DNA of 37,582 bases from Thermoguttaceae bacterium (lineage in GTDB: Bacteria > Planctomycetota > Planctomycetia > Pirellulales > Thermoguttaceae). The position numbers were made by a program, and so were the translations under genes. A model generated the notes under the pieces. The model was given only the letters and a program-made list of their open reading frames with translations, had not been told where the DNA came from and did no database searches. Shown here piece after piece: positions 17,042 through 25,402 of this stretch (position 1 is its first letter; each line of letters opens with the position of its first letter). Location of the stretch: contig JAGBAA010000111.1 of assembly GCA_017939795.1 (NCBI GenBank), positions 1-37,582 of the forward strand, in the 5' to 3' direction.

Positions 17042-18109
17042 ATGAAAGTGAAGTCCATTTTCAGTGCAGCGGTCATTGCGGCTGCGATGGTCGGAAGCGC
17101 GTTTGCGCAGGAAAAGAAGAACGAGTACGTCTCGGTCGATGAAGTCAAAGCCGTCGCGGACGACTATCGTGATTTCCAGATCCAGGGCGAATATGTCTGG
17201 TACGCCGGCGGCAAGGTTTTTGCCTGCCAGTGCATCGCGAACGGTGACGGCAAATTCACCGTCGTCGGTTTCCCTGGCGGTTTTCCCGGCATGGGCTGGC
17301 ACGCCAAAGAAGCCCGCATTTACTATGAAGGCGGGATCGAAGGAAACGAAGTCATTCTTCGTCCGACGAAAATGGACCTGGAAGGACAGAACAACCTGCC
17401 GATGATGGAAAGCCACAAAGACGACATCACGAAGATCGACCTCGCCGGAACGACCATGACGTTCTGCGTCCCGGGCAAACCGGACCGCATCGCGAAGAAA
17501 TTCGTCCGTCCGAATGACCGCGTCGGAGTGGTCGAAGACGGCGCAGTCATCCTCTACGACGGAACTGCCAAGGACAAAACGAACACGGACAATATCGCCA
17601 GCTATCGCAAGATCAACGAAGAGACTGGTGCCATGTTTGCCGAATTCGTGACGAAAGAACTGGAAAAGGGTAAGGAATGCTTCGTTCACGTGGAATTCAT
17701 GCTCTCCTTCATGCCGCGCGCCAAGGGGCAGGCCCGTTCCAACAGCGGCGTCTATCTCTACGAAGCCTACGAATGCCAGGTGCTCGATTCTTTCGGTCTC
17801 CGCGGTGAAAATAATGAGTGCGGCGGTTTCTATCAGCAGAAACGCCCGCTCGCCAATGCCGTCCAGAGTCCGCTGACCTGGCAGGCGTACGATTTCCACA
17901 TCATCCCGGCGAAATACGAAAACGGCAAAAAAGTCGCCAACGCCAAAGTGGACGTCGCGCTCAACGGCATCCTCATCCATGACGGACTTGAGATCTCCGG
18001 CCATACTCCGGGACGCAAAGCCGAAGCCGACGAAGCCCGCGGGATCTATTTCCAGGGCCACGGCAACAATGTGCAGTACCGCAACATCTGGGTCAAGTAC
18101 GTTGACTGA
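17042..18109 (+). CDS. Secreted DUF1080 (3-keto-disaccharide hydrolase-like) protein
   Basis: A 355-residue exported protein. The signal peptide MKVKSIFSAAVIAAAMVGSA ends in the AFA-Q site. A DUF1080/concanavalin-like beta-sandwich occupies the C-terminal half: FVHVEFMLSFMPRAKGQARS, NSGVYLYEAYECQVLDSFG, then TWQAYDFHI, and a final NNVQYRNIWVKYVD. That order of motifs (NSGVY, YE.QVLDSFG, W..YD, ...RNIW) is diagnostic of the family. The N-terminal half lacks recognisable domains. The family is linked to sugar processing in planctomycetes and Bacteroidota; the substrate here is unknown. An ATG at 17030 overlaps the ribosome site (GGAG at 17032-17035), so the ATG at 17042 is preferred. A clear terminator follows at 18151. 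Confidence 0.9.
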   Translation: MKVKSIFSAAVIAAAMVGSAFAQEKKNEYVSVDEVKAVADDYRDFQIQGEYVWYAGGKVFACQCIANGDGKFTVVGFPGGFPGMGWHAKEARIYYEGGIEGNEVILRPTKMDLEGQNNLPMMESHKDDITKIDLAGTTMTFCVPGKPDRIAKKFVRPNDRVGVVEDGAVILYDGTAKDKTNTDNIASYRKINEETGAMFAEFVTKELEKGKECFVHVEFMLSFMPRAKGQARSNSGVYLYEAYECQVLDSFGLRGENNECGGFYQQKRPLANAVQSPLTWQAYDFHIIPAKYENGKKVANAKVDVALNGILIHDGLEISGHTPGRKAEADEARGIYFQGHGNNVQYRNIWVKYVD

Positions 18110-18150
18110 GATACTCGGGAAATTCATGAGTTCCTGAAAAACTGATCTGA

Positions 18151-18185
18151 AGTCCCGACATTCTGCCGAGTGCCGGGACTTTTTG
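18151..18185 (+). terminator. Intrinsic terminator of the DUF1080 gene
   Basis: AGTCCCG (18151-18157) pairs with CGGGACT (18174-18180), with CA/TG continuing the stem after a mismatch, followed by a T tract. It lies about 40 nt after the stop codon. Confidence 0.82.
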
Positions 18186-18265
18186 ACTTTTTTTCAAAGG
18201 CCTTTTCATCCCCCTTTTAATTTCCAGGATCCCGTCTTTTCTGAAGAACTTACGTGAGGTTTTCA

Positions 18266-20203
18266 ATGAAACGCCAGTCATTTTCGTTCCTTCTCTTTCT
18301 GTTTTTCCTTTTCAGCCATGCAGCAGACGCATACTCCGAAAGCCGGCTGGTTGGGAAAGACGCGGATTTCCCGGCTCTGATCGAAGAGATGAAAGAAAGC
18401 GGGCGGGCACTCTCCAACGATGATCTCACGGTGACGGCGGACCGTTCGCAGCCAGGGTCCGGGATCGAAAACGCATTTGACGGTGTCGTGGAAACGATCT
18501 GGCATTCGCCGTGGAATGAGGCGGGAACGTATCCGTTTTCCATAGAATTCACGTTCAAAAAGCCGGAGATCCTCGAAAAGCTCTGGTATCTTCCGCGTCC
18601 GAACGGGCCTAACGGGTACCTGCATGAGTATGAGATCTGGGGGAAAAAAACTCCGGACGGGAAATGGAAAAAAGTCCAGAACGGCACGCTTCCTGATTCG
18701 GGCGACGCGAAATTCATCGCGTTTCGGCCCGGAAAGTATGCAGCTCTGCGTCTTGATATTCTGAAAGGACACGCCGGTTTCGCGACGGCGTCGGAATTCC
18801 TTCTCTTTCGTCTCGACCGCGAACGCTGGGAGATCGACCGGCTTTTCTCCGACGGTTCCTTCTCGGCTCTGCGCACGGACAAAAAAGGAAAAGTTCCGAC
18901 CGATCTGCGCAAACGGATCACGGAACTGAGATCCAAAACAGAAGATCCGAAGTATCTTGAAGAGCTTCGTCTTGCGGAATCGCTCCTGAAAAAACCGAAG
19001 GATCTGAAACGGAAAGTCTTTCAGGTCATTCCCAAACCGTCGGTCCGCGAAGAATGGAATACGTTCCGGACGGGATTTCCGTGGTGCAGTTACCAGCCGA
19101 CGGGGCTGACGATCGAAGAGGGGGAAAAGTTCGCCGTTTATGTTGAGGCAGGATTTGGCGATCCGGTTCCGGATCTCGTCATCAACGATCTGAAGTGCGG
19201 GAACTGGAACCATCAGGCGCGCTTTACGCTTACGCGCGGGAGGAACTACCTCGAGGCACCGATCTCCGGGATCCTCTATCTTGAAAACCAGGCGATGCCG
19301 AATCGGGAGCATCTGCCGGTCATCCACATTGAAAACGCGCACTTCATGCCGTTCTTCCAGCTCGGTAAAACGACGGCGAAGGAGTGGATGCAGATGTGCC
19401 GGGAGATCAACCTTTACGGAATGGCCGAATTTTCGAGCGAGCACATTCTCATTACCGCGACGATCGAAAACGTCATGAAGCACCTGGACGACCCGGTCCG
19501 GCTTCTGAAAGCGTACGAGTTCCTCGCGGACCGCTACGCGGAACTGATGGGATTCTCCGACGAAGACGAAAACCCTGTCCATCACCGACCGCGCTGCGTC
19601 ATGCACCTGACGGAAGTGGACCATATGTTCATGTACGCGACCTCATTCCGGACTGCGTACCACCGCGACGCCATGAAATCGGTCCTGAATTCCTCCGCAT
19701 TTCTGAAAAGCGGCTGGGGGCCGTGGCACGAACTGGGGCACATTCACCAGATGCCGCACTACTGTTTTGAGGGAATGACCGAAGTGACGGTCAACATCTA
19801 CTCGCTCCATATGCAGACGTCGCTGAGGCAGAAAGCACGCATCGACACGCCGGAAATGCAGAAAAAGCTCCTGGAGTACTTCGCGCGTCCGCATCGGGAC
19901 TACCATGCGGAAGAGGACGTCTTCATGAAGCTCGCGATGTTCTGGCAGCTGAAGATGGCGTTCGGCGACGATTTCTATCCGAAACTTCACCGGTACATTC
20001 GGGAAAATCCGCTCGCTTCCGGTGAGAGCGACGTAAAAGTCCAGTATTTTATCCAGGCAGCCGCGGAAATTTCCGGCCGAAACCTTGAGCCGTTTTTCAA
20101 CGCATGGGGACTCCCGATCGAAACAAAGACCCGCATGGCGATGAAGAAACTCAAGCCGCTGAAGAAACCGATCTGGCTGAATTTCAATTTCTCCAATCCG
20201 TAG
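18266..20203 (+). CDS. Secreted M60 (enhancin/mucinase-type) metallopeptidase, copy 1
   Basis: A 645-residue exported protein. The signal peptide (MKRQSFSFLLFLFFLFSHA) precedes a galactose-binding/F5-8C-like domain (about 55-190: AFDGVVETIWHSPW, KLWYLPR, YEIWGK, AALRLDI). A helical linker follows, and then the M60 domain. The gluzincin motif WHELGH gives H488, E489 and H492. The expected third zinc ligand is E506 in GMTEVTVNIYSL, so the HExGH-x-E signature of M60 is intact. M60 enzymes cleave glycoproteins such as mucins, which suggests life on host mucus or other glycoproteins (inferred). ATG at 18266 follows GAGG. A near paralog starts at 20577, separated by a family I repeat. Confidence 0.93.
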   Translation: MKRQSFSFLLFLFFLFSHAADAYSESRLVGKDADFPALIEEMKESGRALSNDDLTVTADRSQPGSGIENAFDGVVETIWHSPWNEAGTYPFSIEFTFKKPEILEKLWYLPRPNGPNGYLHEYEIWGKKTPDGKWKKVQNGTLPDSGDAKFIAFRPGKYAALRLDILKGHAGFATASEFLLFRLDRERWEIDRLFSDGSFSALRTDKKGKVPTDLRKRITELRSKTEDPKYLEELRLAESLLKKPKDLKRKVFQVIPKPSVREEWNTFRTGFPWCSYQPTGLTIEEGEKFAVYVEAGFGDPVPDLVINDLKCGNWNHQARFTLTRGRNYLEAPISGILYLENQAMPNREHLPVIHIENAHFMPFFQLGKTTAKEWMQMCREINLYGMAEFSSEHILITATIENVMKHLDDPVRLLKAYEFLADRYAELMGFSDEDENPVHHRPRCVMHLTEVDHMFMYATSFRTAYHRDAMKSVLNSSAFLKSGWGPWHELGHIHQMPHYCFEGMTEVTVNIYSLHMQTSLRQKARIDTPEMQKKLLEYFARPHRDYHAEEDVFMKLAMFWQLKMAFGDDFYPKLHRYIRENPLASGESDVKVQYFIQAAAEISGRNLEPFFNAWGLPIETKTRMAMKKLKPLKKPIWLNFNFSNP

Positions 20204-20246
20204 GATCCGTATTTGAGTGCATAAATGCCGTTTTTTTGCCGATGGA

Positions 20247-20437
20247 ATCACAAAGAAACAAAACATCAAAAAGTTTTTGAAGGGAGTCTGAGGGGGAAAC
20301 AATTTCCAAAATGTTTCCCTCTCACGGCTGCGGCGACATGGCGGGCAGCCAGACGGCTCTCGCAGAGTGCCGTCGCGCGTGGGACCGTTAGCTATCGAGT
20401 TACGCAGGTTGCCGTCGCGCGTGGGACCGCTTGCGCC
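20247..20437 (+). repeat. Dispersed hairpin repeat, family I, between the M60 genes
   Basis: The stem is GAGGGGGAAACA (20290-20301) with TGTTTCCCTCTC (20312-20323); the one non-Watson-Crick position would be a G-U pair in RNA. The second hairpin, GACGGC (20352-20357) with GCCGTC (20369-20374), is conserved. The tail motif GCCGTCGCGCGTGGGACCG appears twice, near 20369-20394 and 20411-20430. The remainder of the gap 20204-20576 shows no gene. Confidence 0.78.
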
Positions 20438-20576
20438 GACCGATCTCTCCACTGAAATCACGAAAGAAACGCGGAGAAGTACGCGAAGACGATCACACGG
20501 CGATCCGACGCGCAGTTACGGACTAACCCCTTTATTTTGTATTTTGCAGATTCATTTCGCAAATTGGGAGAATCGA

Positions 20577-22499
20577 ATGAAAGTAGATTTTCGATGGGAT
20601 AGTTTTTCTATTTTAGGATCTTTTCTGATCCTTTTCTTTACTGCAGTTTGGGCTTCGGCACAGGAAAAGCCGGAGACTGCCGAGTTCCGGATCCCGAATT
20701 CGGAATTCACGCTTTCCGCGAATGCCTGGGAACCGCTTGAGGAGATCGAAAAAGCGGCGGATGGGAATCCCAAAACGCACTGGCACTCCCCCTGGAAAAA
20801 AGCAGGCACGTATCCGTACTCGATCGAAATGAAGTTTCGAGAGCCGCAGAATGTGGACCGGATCTGGTATCTGCCCCGTCAGGACGGCGGGAAAAACGGA
20901 TTCATTCTTCAGTACGAGGTCTGGGGACAGAAAGCGGACGGCTCCGAAAACTGGGAAAAACTCCAGACCGGCAAACTGCCATATGGAGCGGCGAGCCGTT
21001 TCATCTTCCTGAAACCGGGGACCTGGTCTGCATTGCGTCTGAATATTCTTGAAGGATTCGGCGGATTCGGAAGCATCGCAGAATTGGCGGTTTTCCGGAC
21101 GGATGAGCTTCTGCAGAAGACAAGCGGACTGTTTACCGACGGGACTTTTTCCGCGCTGAAAACGGACGCGGACGGGAATCTGCCGAACGATCTCAAAGAA
21201 AAGATCGACGCACTCCGGAAAGAAACGGAGCGTCCCGACATTCAGAAAATGCTTCAGTGTGCGGAAACGCTCTTGACGGAAGAGGGAAAAGCCGCGGCAC
21301 AGAAAAACGTTCTGGAAGTGCTTCGGAAACCGTGTCCTGTCGCTGAAAGCGAGTTTCTTCAGCTCGGTTTCCGCTGGTCGCGCTTCCAGCCAACGGGAAT
21401 GAACGTCGAGGCCGGACAGAAATTCACGGTCTGTCTTGAGGCGGATCCGAATGAGCCGCTGCCGACGCTCGCGATCCAGGACCTGCGGACCTACGATTGG
21501 AATAAAGTAGACACGCTCACACTTCAGGCGGGCTGGAATGTGCTTGAGGCTCCGCGTGCCGGGATCCTTTACATCATGAATCCGCACGACGAAAATGCCC
21601 AGAAAAACGCGCCGCGCATCCGTTTTGAAAACGTGCGTCTCCATCCGTTTTTCCAGCTCGGCAAAACGTCGGCAGAGGAATGGAAAGCAATGATGGAGAA
21701 AGAAAATCCCATGGAAATGGTCGAGCTTGCCTCTTCGCGCGTTCTGCTGACGTTCTCCGAAAAGAACGTTCGGAAACATCTCGACGACCCGCAGAAAGTC
21801 CTGGAGCAGTTCAATCTCCTGCTGGATACCTACGCGCGTTTGATGGGATACGATGATTCCGATCCGAACCCGGTCCACCACCGGCCGAAGAATCTCCTTC
21901 ACCTCGTGGAAACGGAGCGCGGATTCATGTACGCGACATGGTACCGGACCGCCTACCATTTTGATGCGGTAAAACCGGTCCTGAATTCCGAAGAATTTAT
22001 CCAAAACGGCTGGGGACCATGGCACGAACTTGGCCATATGCACCAGATGGACGCCTACGAATTCGAGGGCACGACGGAAGTGACCGTCAATATTTTCTCC
22101 CTCACGATGCAGACGGCACTCAAACAGAAAGCACGGACGGATACGGAATGGATGCGGGAAAAAACCACCCGGTATTTCCAAAATCCTGACAGAAACTACC
22201 ATGCGGAAGGGGACGTTTTCATGAAACTCGGAATGTTCTGGCAGCTGCGCATGGCATTCGGCGAGGATTTCTATCCGCGTCTTCACCGCCACTACCGCGA
22301 AAATCCGAGGCACTTCGCAGACAATGAGGCCAAAGTCCAGCATTTCATGAAGACCGCCTCGCTGATTTCCGGGAAAAATCTTGAGCCGTTCTTCACTGCC
22401 TGGGGAATGCCGATGGCGGACGAAACGCTCCAGGAGATCCGCAAATACGCGCCGCTGGAAGAAAAGATCTGGCTCGATCTTGATTTTTCCAACCCATGA
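20577..22499 (+). CDS. Secreted M60 (enhancin/mucinase-type) metallopeptidase, copy 2
   Basis: A 640-residue paralog of the upstream gene with the same layout: signal peptide (ends about AVWASAQ), F5/8C-like domain (about 40-170, PKTHWHSPWKKAGTYPYS, IWYLPRQ), then the M60 domain. Zinc and catalytic residues are H483, E484 and H487 in WHELGH, and E501 in GTTEVTVN. The two proteins share long matching segments (HLDDP, NPVHHRP, FMYAT, RTAYH, GWGPWHELGH, NYHAE or DYHAE, EPFF). ATG at 20577 is set by GGGAG 6 nt upstream; the frame is open far upstream only because it runs through the repeat. Divergence between the copies suggests separate specificities (inferred). Confidence 0.93.
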   Translation: MKVDFRWDSFSILGSFLILFFTAVWASAQEKPETAEFRIPNSEFTLSANAWEPLEEIEKAADGNPKTHWHSPWKKAGTYPYSIEMKFREPQNVDRIWYLPRQDGGKNGFILQYEVWGQKADGSENWEKLQTGKLPYGAASRFIFLKPGTWSALRLNILEGFGGFGSIAELAVFRTDELLQKTSGLFTDGTFSALKTDADGNLPNDLKEKIDALRKETERPDIQKMLQCAETLLTEEGKAAAQKNVLEVLRKPCPVAESEFLQLGFRWSRFQPTGMNVEAGQKFTVCLEADPNEPLPTLAIQDLRTYDWNKVDTLTLQAGWNVLEAPRAGILYIMNPHDENAQKNAPRIRFENVRLHPFFQLGKTSAEEWKAMMEKENPMEMVELASSRVLLTFSEKNVRKHLDDPQKVLEQFNLLLDTYARLMGYDDSDPNPVHHRPKNLLHLVETERGFMYATWYRTAYHFDAVKPVLNSEEFIQNGWGPWHELGHMHQMDAYEFEGTTEVTVNIFSLTMQTALKQKARTDTEWMREKTTRYFQNPDRNYHAEGDVFMKLGMFWQLRMAFGEDFYPRLHRHYRENPRHFADNEAKVQHFMKTASLISGKNLEPFFTAWGMPMADETLQEIRKYAPLEEKIWLDLDFSNP

Positions 22500-22532
22500 G
22501 AGTGAATTGAAAAGAAAGGATCGGAAAACACG

Positions 22533-22910
22533 ATGAAGTATCGGATCTTCAAAAATACGGAGAGCGCAGACGGCACGGAAAACGCCGAACCGCTGCGGGA
22601 GTTTGACTCGGAAGAAAAATTCATCCGTTTTCTTCTGCGTACTGCCGAAAATGAGCATGAAGAATTTCAGCTCGACTATGTGCGGAACGCGGATGATGCG
22701 GAGGACCTTTCCGGCGAGCTCGATCTCTGCGTAGACGAAATGGAGGTCCGATACTATTCCGATCTCGTGCAGACGGACCGATTTCCGATACTTGGGATCC
22801 TGCGGTACGATGAGTCGGCCGAGATCCTTCAGCCTGAGCAGATCAGCTGGCGGACTCTGGCTGAAGAATTGCTCGGATTCCGGGTTGAATGTTTCGAAAC
22901 CGGTCCATGA
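22533..22910 (+). CDS. Small acidic hypothetical protein
   Basis: 125 residues, strongly acidic, with no signal peptide, membrane segment or Cys motif (a single Cys in DLCVDE and one near the end). It starts 33 nt after the second M60 gene, with AAAGGA 12 nt before the ATG, so co-transcription is plausible. Its sequence (LRTAENEHEEFQLDYVRNAD..., SWRTLAEELLGF) matches no family I recognise. The frame uses the same G/C-ending codons as its neighbours, and no longer frame competes. Confidence 0.6.
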   Translation: MKYRIFKNTESADGTENAEPLREFDSEEKFIRFLLRTAENEHEEFQLDYVRNADDAEDLSGELDLCVDEMEVRYYSDLVQTDRFPILGILRYDESAEILQPEQISWRTLAEELLGFRVECFETGP

Positions 22911-23039
22911 GCTTCCGACATTCAAAAGTTCCGAAGTTCAGAGATGCCGTCTCGTGTTTTTTCAGCACGTTTTCCAACTGCGCAGAACACGAGATCCATG
23001 AAAAAATGCAAATTCCGAGCGGCCGATCTTCACTCTGTT

Positions 23040-24212
23040 TCAGCGGTCAGCCTCTCCAGATGCAAACGCATCCTCAAAACAGCAGTTTCTGAAATGGGCA
23101 GAGATCCGGGGACCTTCAAACCGGACAGAACCGGCGGCATTTCCGAGAGCTTCGCATTGAAGGAACGTGCCGCCCGCTCCATTCAGGAGAAAGATTCCCG
23201 CTCCTTCGCGCGAGTTCAGAAAACGGCAGTTTTGGACGGTCGGTGAGGAACCGCGTCCGGAAATTTCCATCGCGGAGCAGAAACTGTCCGAGACCGTGCA
23301 GTCGTGAAAGATGCCGCAGGCTCCGCGATGCACGAAGATCCCGCCTTCCTTTCCGCCGAAAAAGCGGCAGTTTCTCACCCTTGGGGCCGTCCCTTTTCCG
23401 CGAGCCTCAAAACAGTGCGCCTCGCAGTCGATGAATGTTCCGGAAGCCCCACGGCACACGAGGATCTCATTTTCGTCCGGATCTTCTGCAGAGGCGGAAA
23501 ATCGGCATCGCTGAAAGACTGGTGAGCTTTCCGGACCGCGTATCTCCAAGCCGACGAGAGCATTTCCGGAAACGAAACAGTCAGAAAACGTTCCCCCCGC
23601 CCCGTCATGTACGTAGATCCCGCCAGAATGCACGGACATTTCCAATCGGCAGCGCATCACGACCGGCGCGGTACCGGCTCCCAAAACTTCCAGACCATCT
23701 CCGAAGCAGGAAGACGCGCAGGAATCGAAGATCCGAGGTCTCGCACCGTTTTCGATCCGGAATCCGAATGTTCCGCAGTTTTGGACCATGCATGAGACGA
23801 TTTCCGGCCGGGAATTGGGACCGGTGATGGAAAGACCGCCTCCAAAACGCGATTCCAGCACGCAAAAGCACACTTCCGCACGCCGGGAGATAATTTGAAG
23901 GACGGCATTTTCGGCTCCGTCTCCTTTTTTATTCCCGCGGTTCCGAAGCGTCAGACCGACGAGTCGGCTCTTTCCTTTTTCAAGCCGAAAGAGGGAAGAC
24001 GTGCCGCCTTCGAGGACCACGTTTTCCGGATGAGCTTCCTCGCCGCAGATCTCGATCCCTTTCCGAAGAACGATCGTCTTCGGGATCCGGTACACGCCGG
24101 AATGAAGGCGGATCCTCCCTCCCGGAGCGATCTCCCGGCACGCCTCTTCCAGCGTTGAGATCCCGTCGGGGACGGAGAGAAGATCCGGAGCTGTTCTTGT
24201 GTTCGTCTTCAT
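23040..24212 (-). CDS. Right-handed parallel beta-helix protein
   Basis: A 390-residue pectin-lyase-like fold. The N-terminal lead (STLEEACREIAPGGRIRLHSGVY) is typical of beta-helix starts. About 46-residue repeats follow, each of two coils, with recurring GGIYVHDGAGGTFSDC, ILVCRGASGTFIDC, GIFVHRGACGIFHDC and GIFLLNGAGGTFLQC, alternating with GxGxxPxVxxCRF coils. Cysteines recur at one ladder position. There is no signal peptide or membrane segment, so it may be cytoplasmic, unlike most secreted beta-helix lyases. Such repeats are also seen in FBXO11-type and kinase-associated proteins, and no catalytic residues can be assigned. The ribosome site is weak (GGA 4-6 nt before the ATG). Confidence 0.82.
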   Translation of the reverse strand: MKTNTRTAPDLLSVPDGISTLEEACREIAPGGRIRLHSGVYRIPKTIVLRKGIEICGEEAHPENVVLEGGTSSLFRLEKGKSRLVGLTLRNRGNKKGDGAENAVLQIISRRAEVCFCVLESRFGGGLSITGPNSRPEIVSCMVQNCGTFGFRIENGARPRIFDSCASSCFGDGLEVLGAGTAPVVMRCRLEMSVHSGGIYVHDGAGGTFSDCFVSGNALVGLEIRGPESSPVFQRCRFSASAEDPDENEILVCRGASGTFIDCEAHCFEARGKGTAPRVRNCRFFGGKEGGIFVHRGACGIFHDCTVSDSFCSAMEISGRGSSPTVQNCRFLNSREGAGIFLLNGAGGTFLQCEALGNAAGSVRFEGPRISAHFRNCCFEDAFASGEADR

Positions 24213-24291
24213 CTATCCGATCTTTCTGATTTTAAAGGATACTGGCTCAAAAAACAGACCGCGGAAGTATTGTCCGCCCGCCGCGGCTCAC

Positions 24292-24329
24292 GGCCCTTCA
24301 AAAAATTTTTGATCTTGATCTTTTGTTTT
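24292..24329 (-). repeat. Possible remnant of family I repeat flank
   Basis: CCCTTCAAAAAATTTTTGATC and the following TTTTGTTTTC resemble the CCCTTCAAAAACTTTTTGGATC segment next to the copy at 11390-11490. No hairpin remains. The match is short and AT-rich, so chance similarity is possible. Confidence 0.3.
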
Positions 24330-25388
24330 CTATCGATCTTGACGGGCAGCAAGCCATCGTTCCGCATCCAGCGCAGCCATGCATCCGGTCGCCGCAGCCG
24401 TGTTCGCCTGACGGTAGACATGATCCGCACAGTCGCCAGCCGCGAAGATCCCCTCAACGCTCGTGAATGTCCGTCCCGGAGTCGTCCAGCGTACGTACTT
24501 TCTCTCATCCAGCTCCACGACACCTTCGAGAAATTCCGTATTCGGCGTGTGCCCGATCAGGACGAACAGCCCGGAGACCGCGATTTCGAGCGGAGCCTCC
24601 CCTTTTGTGCTCGCCAGCCGAATGCCCGTCACGCCGGTTTTCGGGGCGCCGAGGACCTCTTCGACCGTCCGGGAGTAAAGCGGTTCGATCTTCGGATTCG
24701 CCAGCGTCCGGTCCACCATGAATTTGGAAGCGCGGAATTCATCCCGGCGGTGGATCAGGTAGACCTTCGAGGCGAACTGACTCAGGTAATTCGCGTCTTC
24801 CATCGCGGAATCCCCGCCTCCGACGACCGCGACGGGCTGATTCCGGAAACGCGGAAGCGCACCGTCGCACACCGCACATGCACTGACGCCGAGATTCTTG
24901 AACCGTTCCTCCGACGGCAGACCGAGCCAGTTCGCGCTCGCTCCGGTCGCGACGATGACCGCATCGGCCTCGTAGACGTCCCCTTCTGCCGACTCGATCC
25001 GGAACGGACCGTCAGGACGCGCGGAAGTGTCGAGTTTCACGACGTCGTCCGGAACGATCTCCGTCCCGAAATTGACGGCCTGCTGACGCATCAGTTCCAT
25101 CAGTTCAGGGCCGGTGATGCCGTGTTTTCCGTGAGGCGGCAGGTAGTCGAGACGGTCCGGATCGATCGCGGATCTCAGGTACTCAGTGAGGTCTCCGGCA
25201 GGGAATCCGGGGAAATTCTCGATTTCGGTCGTCATGGCGAGCTGCCCCATCGGGAGCGTGTTTTTCGCCTGATTTTCTGCCGAGACGGCCCCCTCGAACA
25301 GCAGAGGCTTCAAATTCGCACGCGCCGCGTAGATCGCCGCCGTCCAGCCTGCCGGTCCGCTTCCGATGATGATGAGTGAGCGTTTCAT
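24330..25388 (-). CDS. trxB: Thioredoxin reductase
   Basis: A 352-residue FAD/NADPH disulfide reductase that keeps thioredoxin reduced. The FAD motif is [16 protein letters not shown] at the N-terminus. The redox-active pair is C171 and C174 in CAVCDG, the NADPH site is [10 protein letters not shown], and the C-terminal FAD motif is [11 protein letters not shown]. It is about 35 residues longer than typical bacterial TrxB. The extra residues are in two insertions, around [11 protein letters not shown] and around [20 protein letters not shown] strong ribosome site (GGAGGT, 6 nt upstream) supports the ATG. It lies 14 nt after the cstA-like gene, so the two are probably co-transcribed. Confidence 0.95.
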   Translation of the reverse strand: MKRSLIIIGSGPAGWTAAIYAARANLKPLLFEGAVSAENQAKNTLPMGQLAMTTEIENFPGFPAGDLTEYLRSAIDPDRLDYLPPHGKHGITGPELMELMRQQAVNFGTEIVPDDVVKLDTSARPDGPFRIESAEGDVYEADAVIVATGASANWLGLPSEERFKNLGVSACAVCDGALPRFRNQPVAVVGGGDSAMEDANYLSQFASKVYLIHRRDEFRASKFMVDRTLANPKIEPLYSRTVEEVLGAPKTGVTGIRLASTKGEAPLEIAVSGLFVLIGHTPNTEFLEGVVELDERKYVRWTTPGRTFTSVEGIFAAGDCADHVYRQANTAAATGCMAALDAERWLAARQDR

Positions 25389-25402
25389 TCGTTTACCTCC
25401 CC

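Noticed and set aside
20613..22925. 770-codon minus-strand frame opposite the second M60 gene
   Set aside because: It is antisense to an intact M60 peptidase. The length results from GC-biased codons on the sense strand.
24210..24300. Terminator after trxB formed by the repeated CCGCGG and the T tract near 24250
   Set aside because: CCGCGG is self-complementary and short, and the spacing to the T tract on the minus strand is poor. Support is too weak to list.
24270..25379. 369-codon plus-strand frame opposite trxB
   Set aside because: It is a shadow of trxB, which has complete FAD, NADPH and CxxC motifs and a strong ribosome site.
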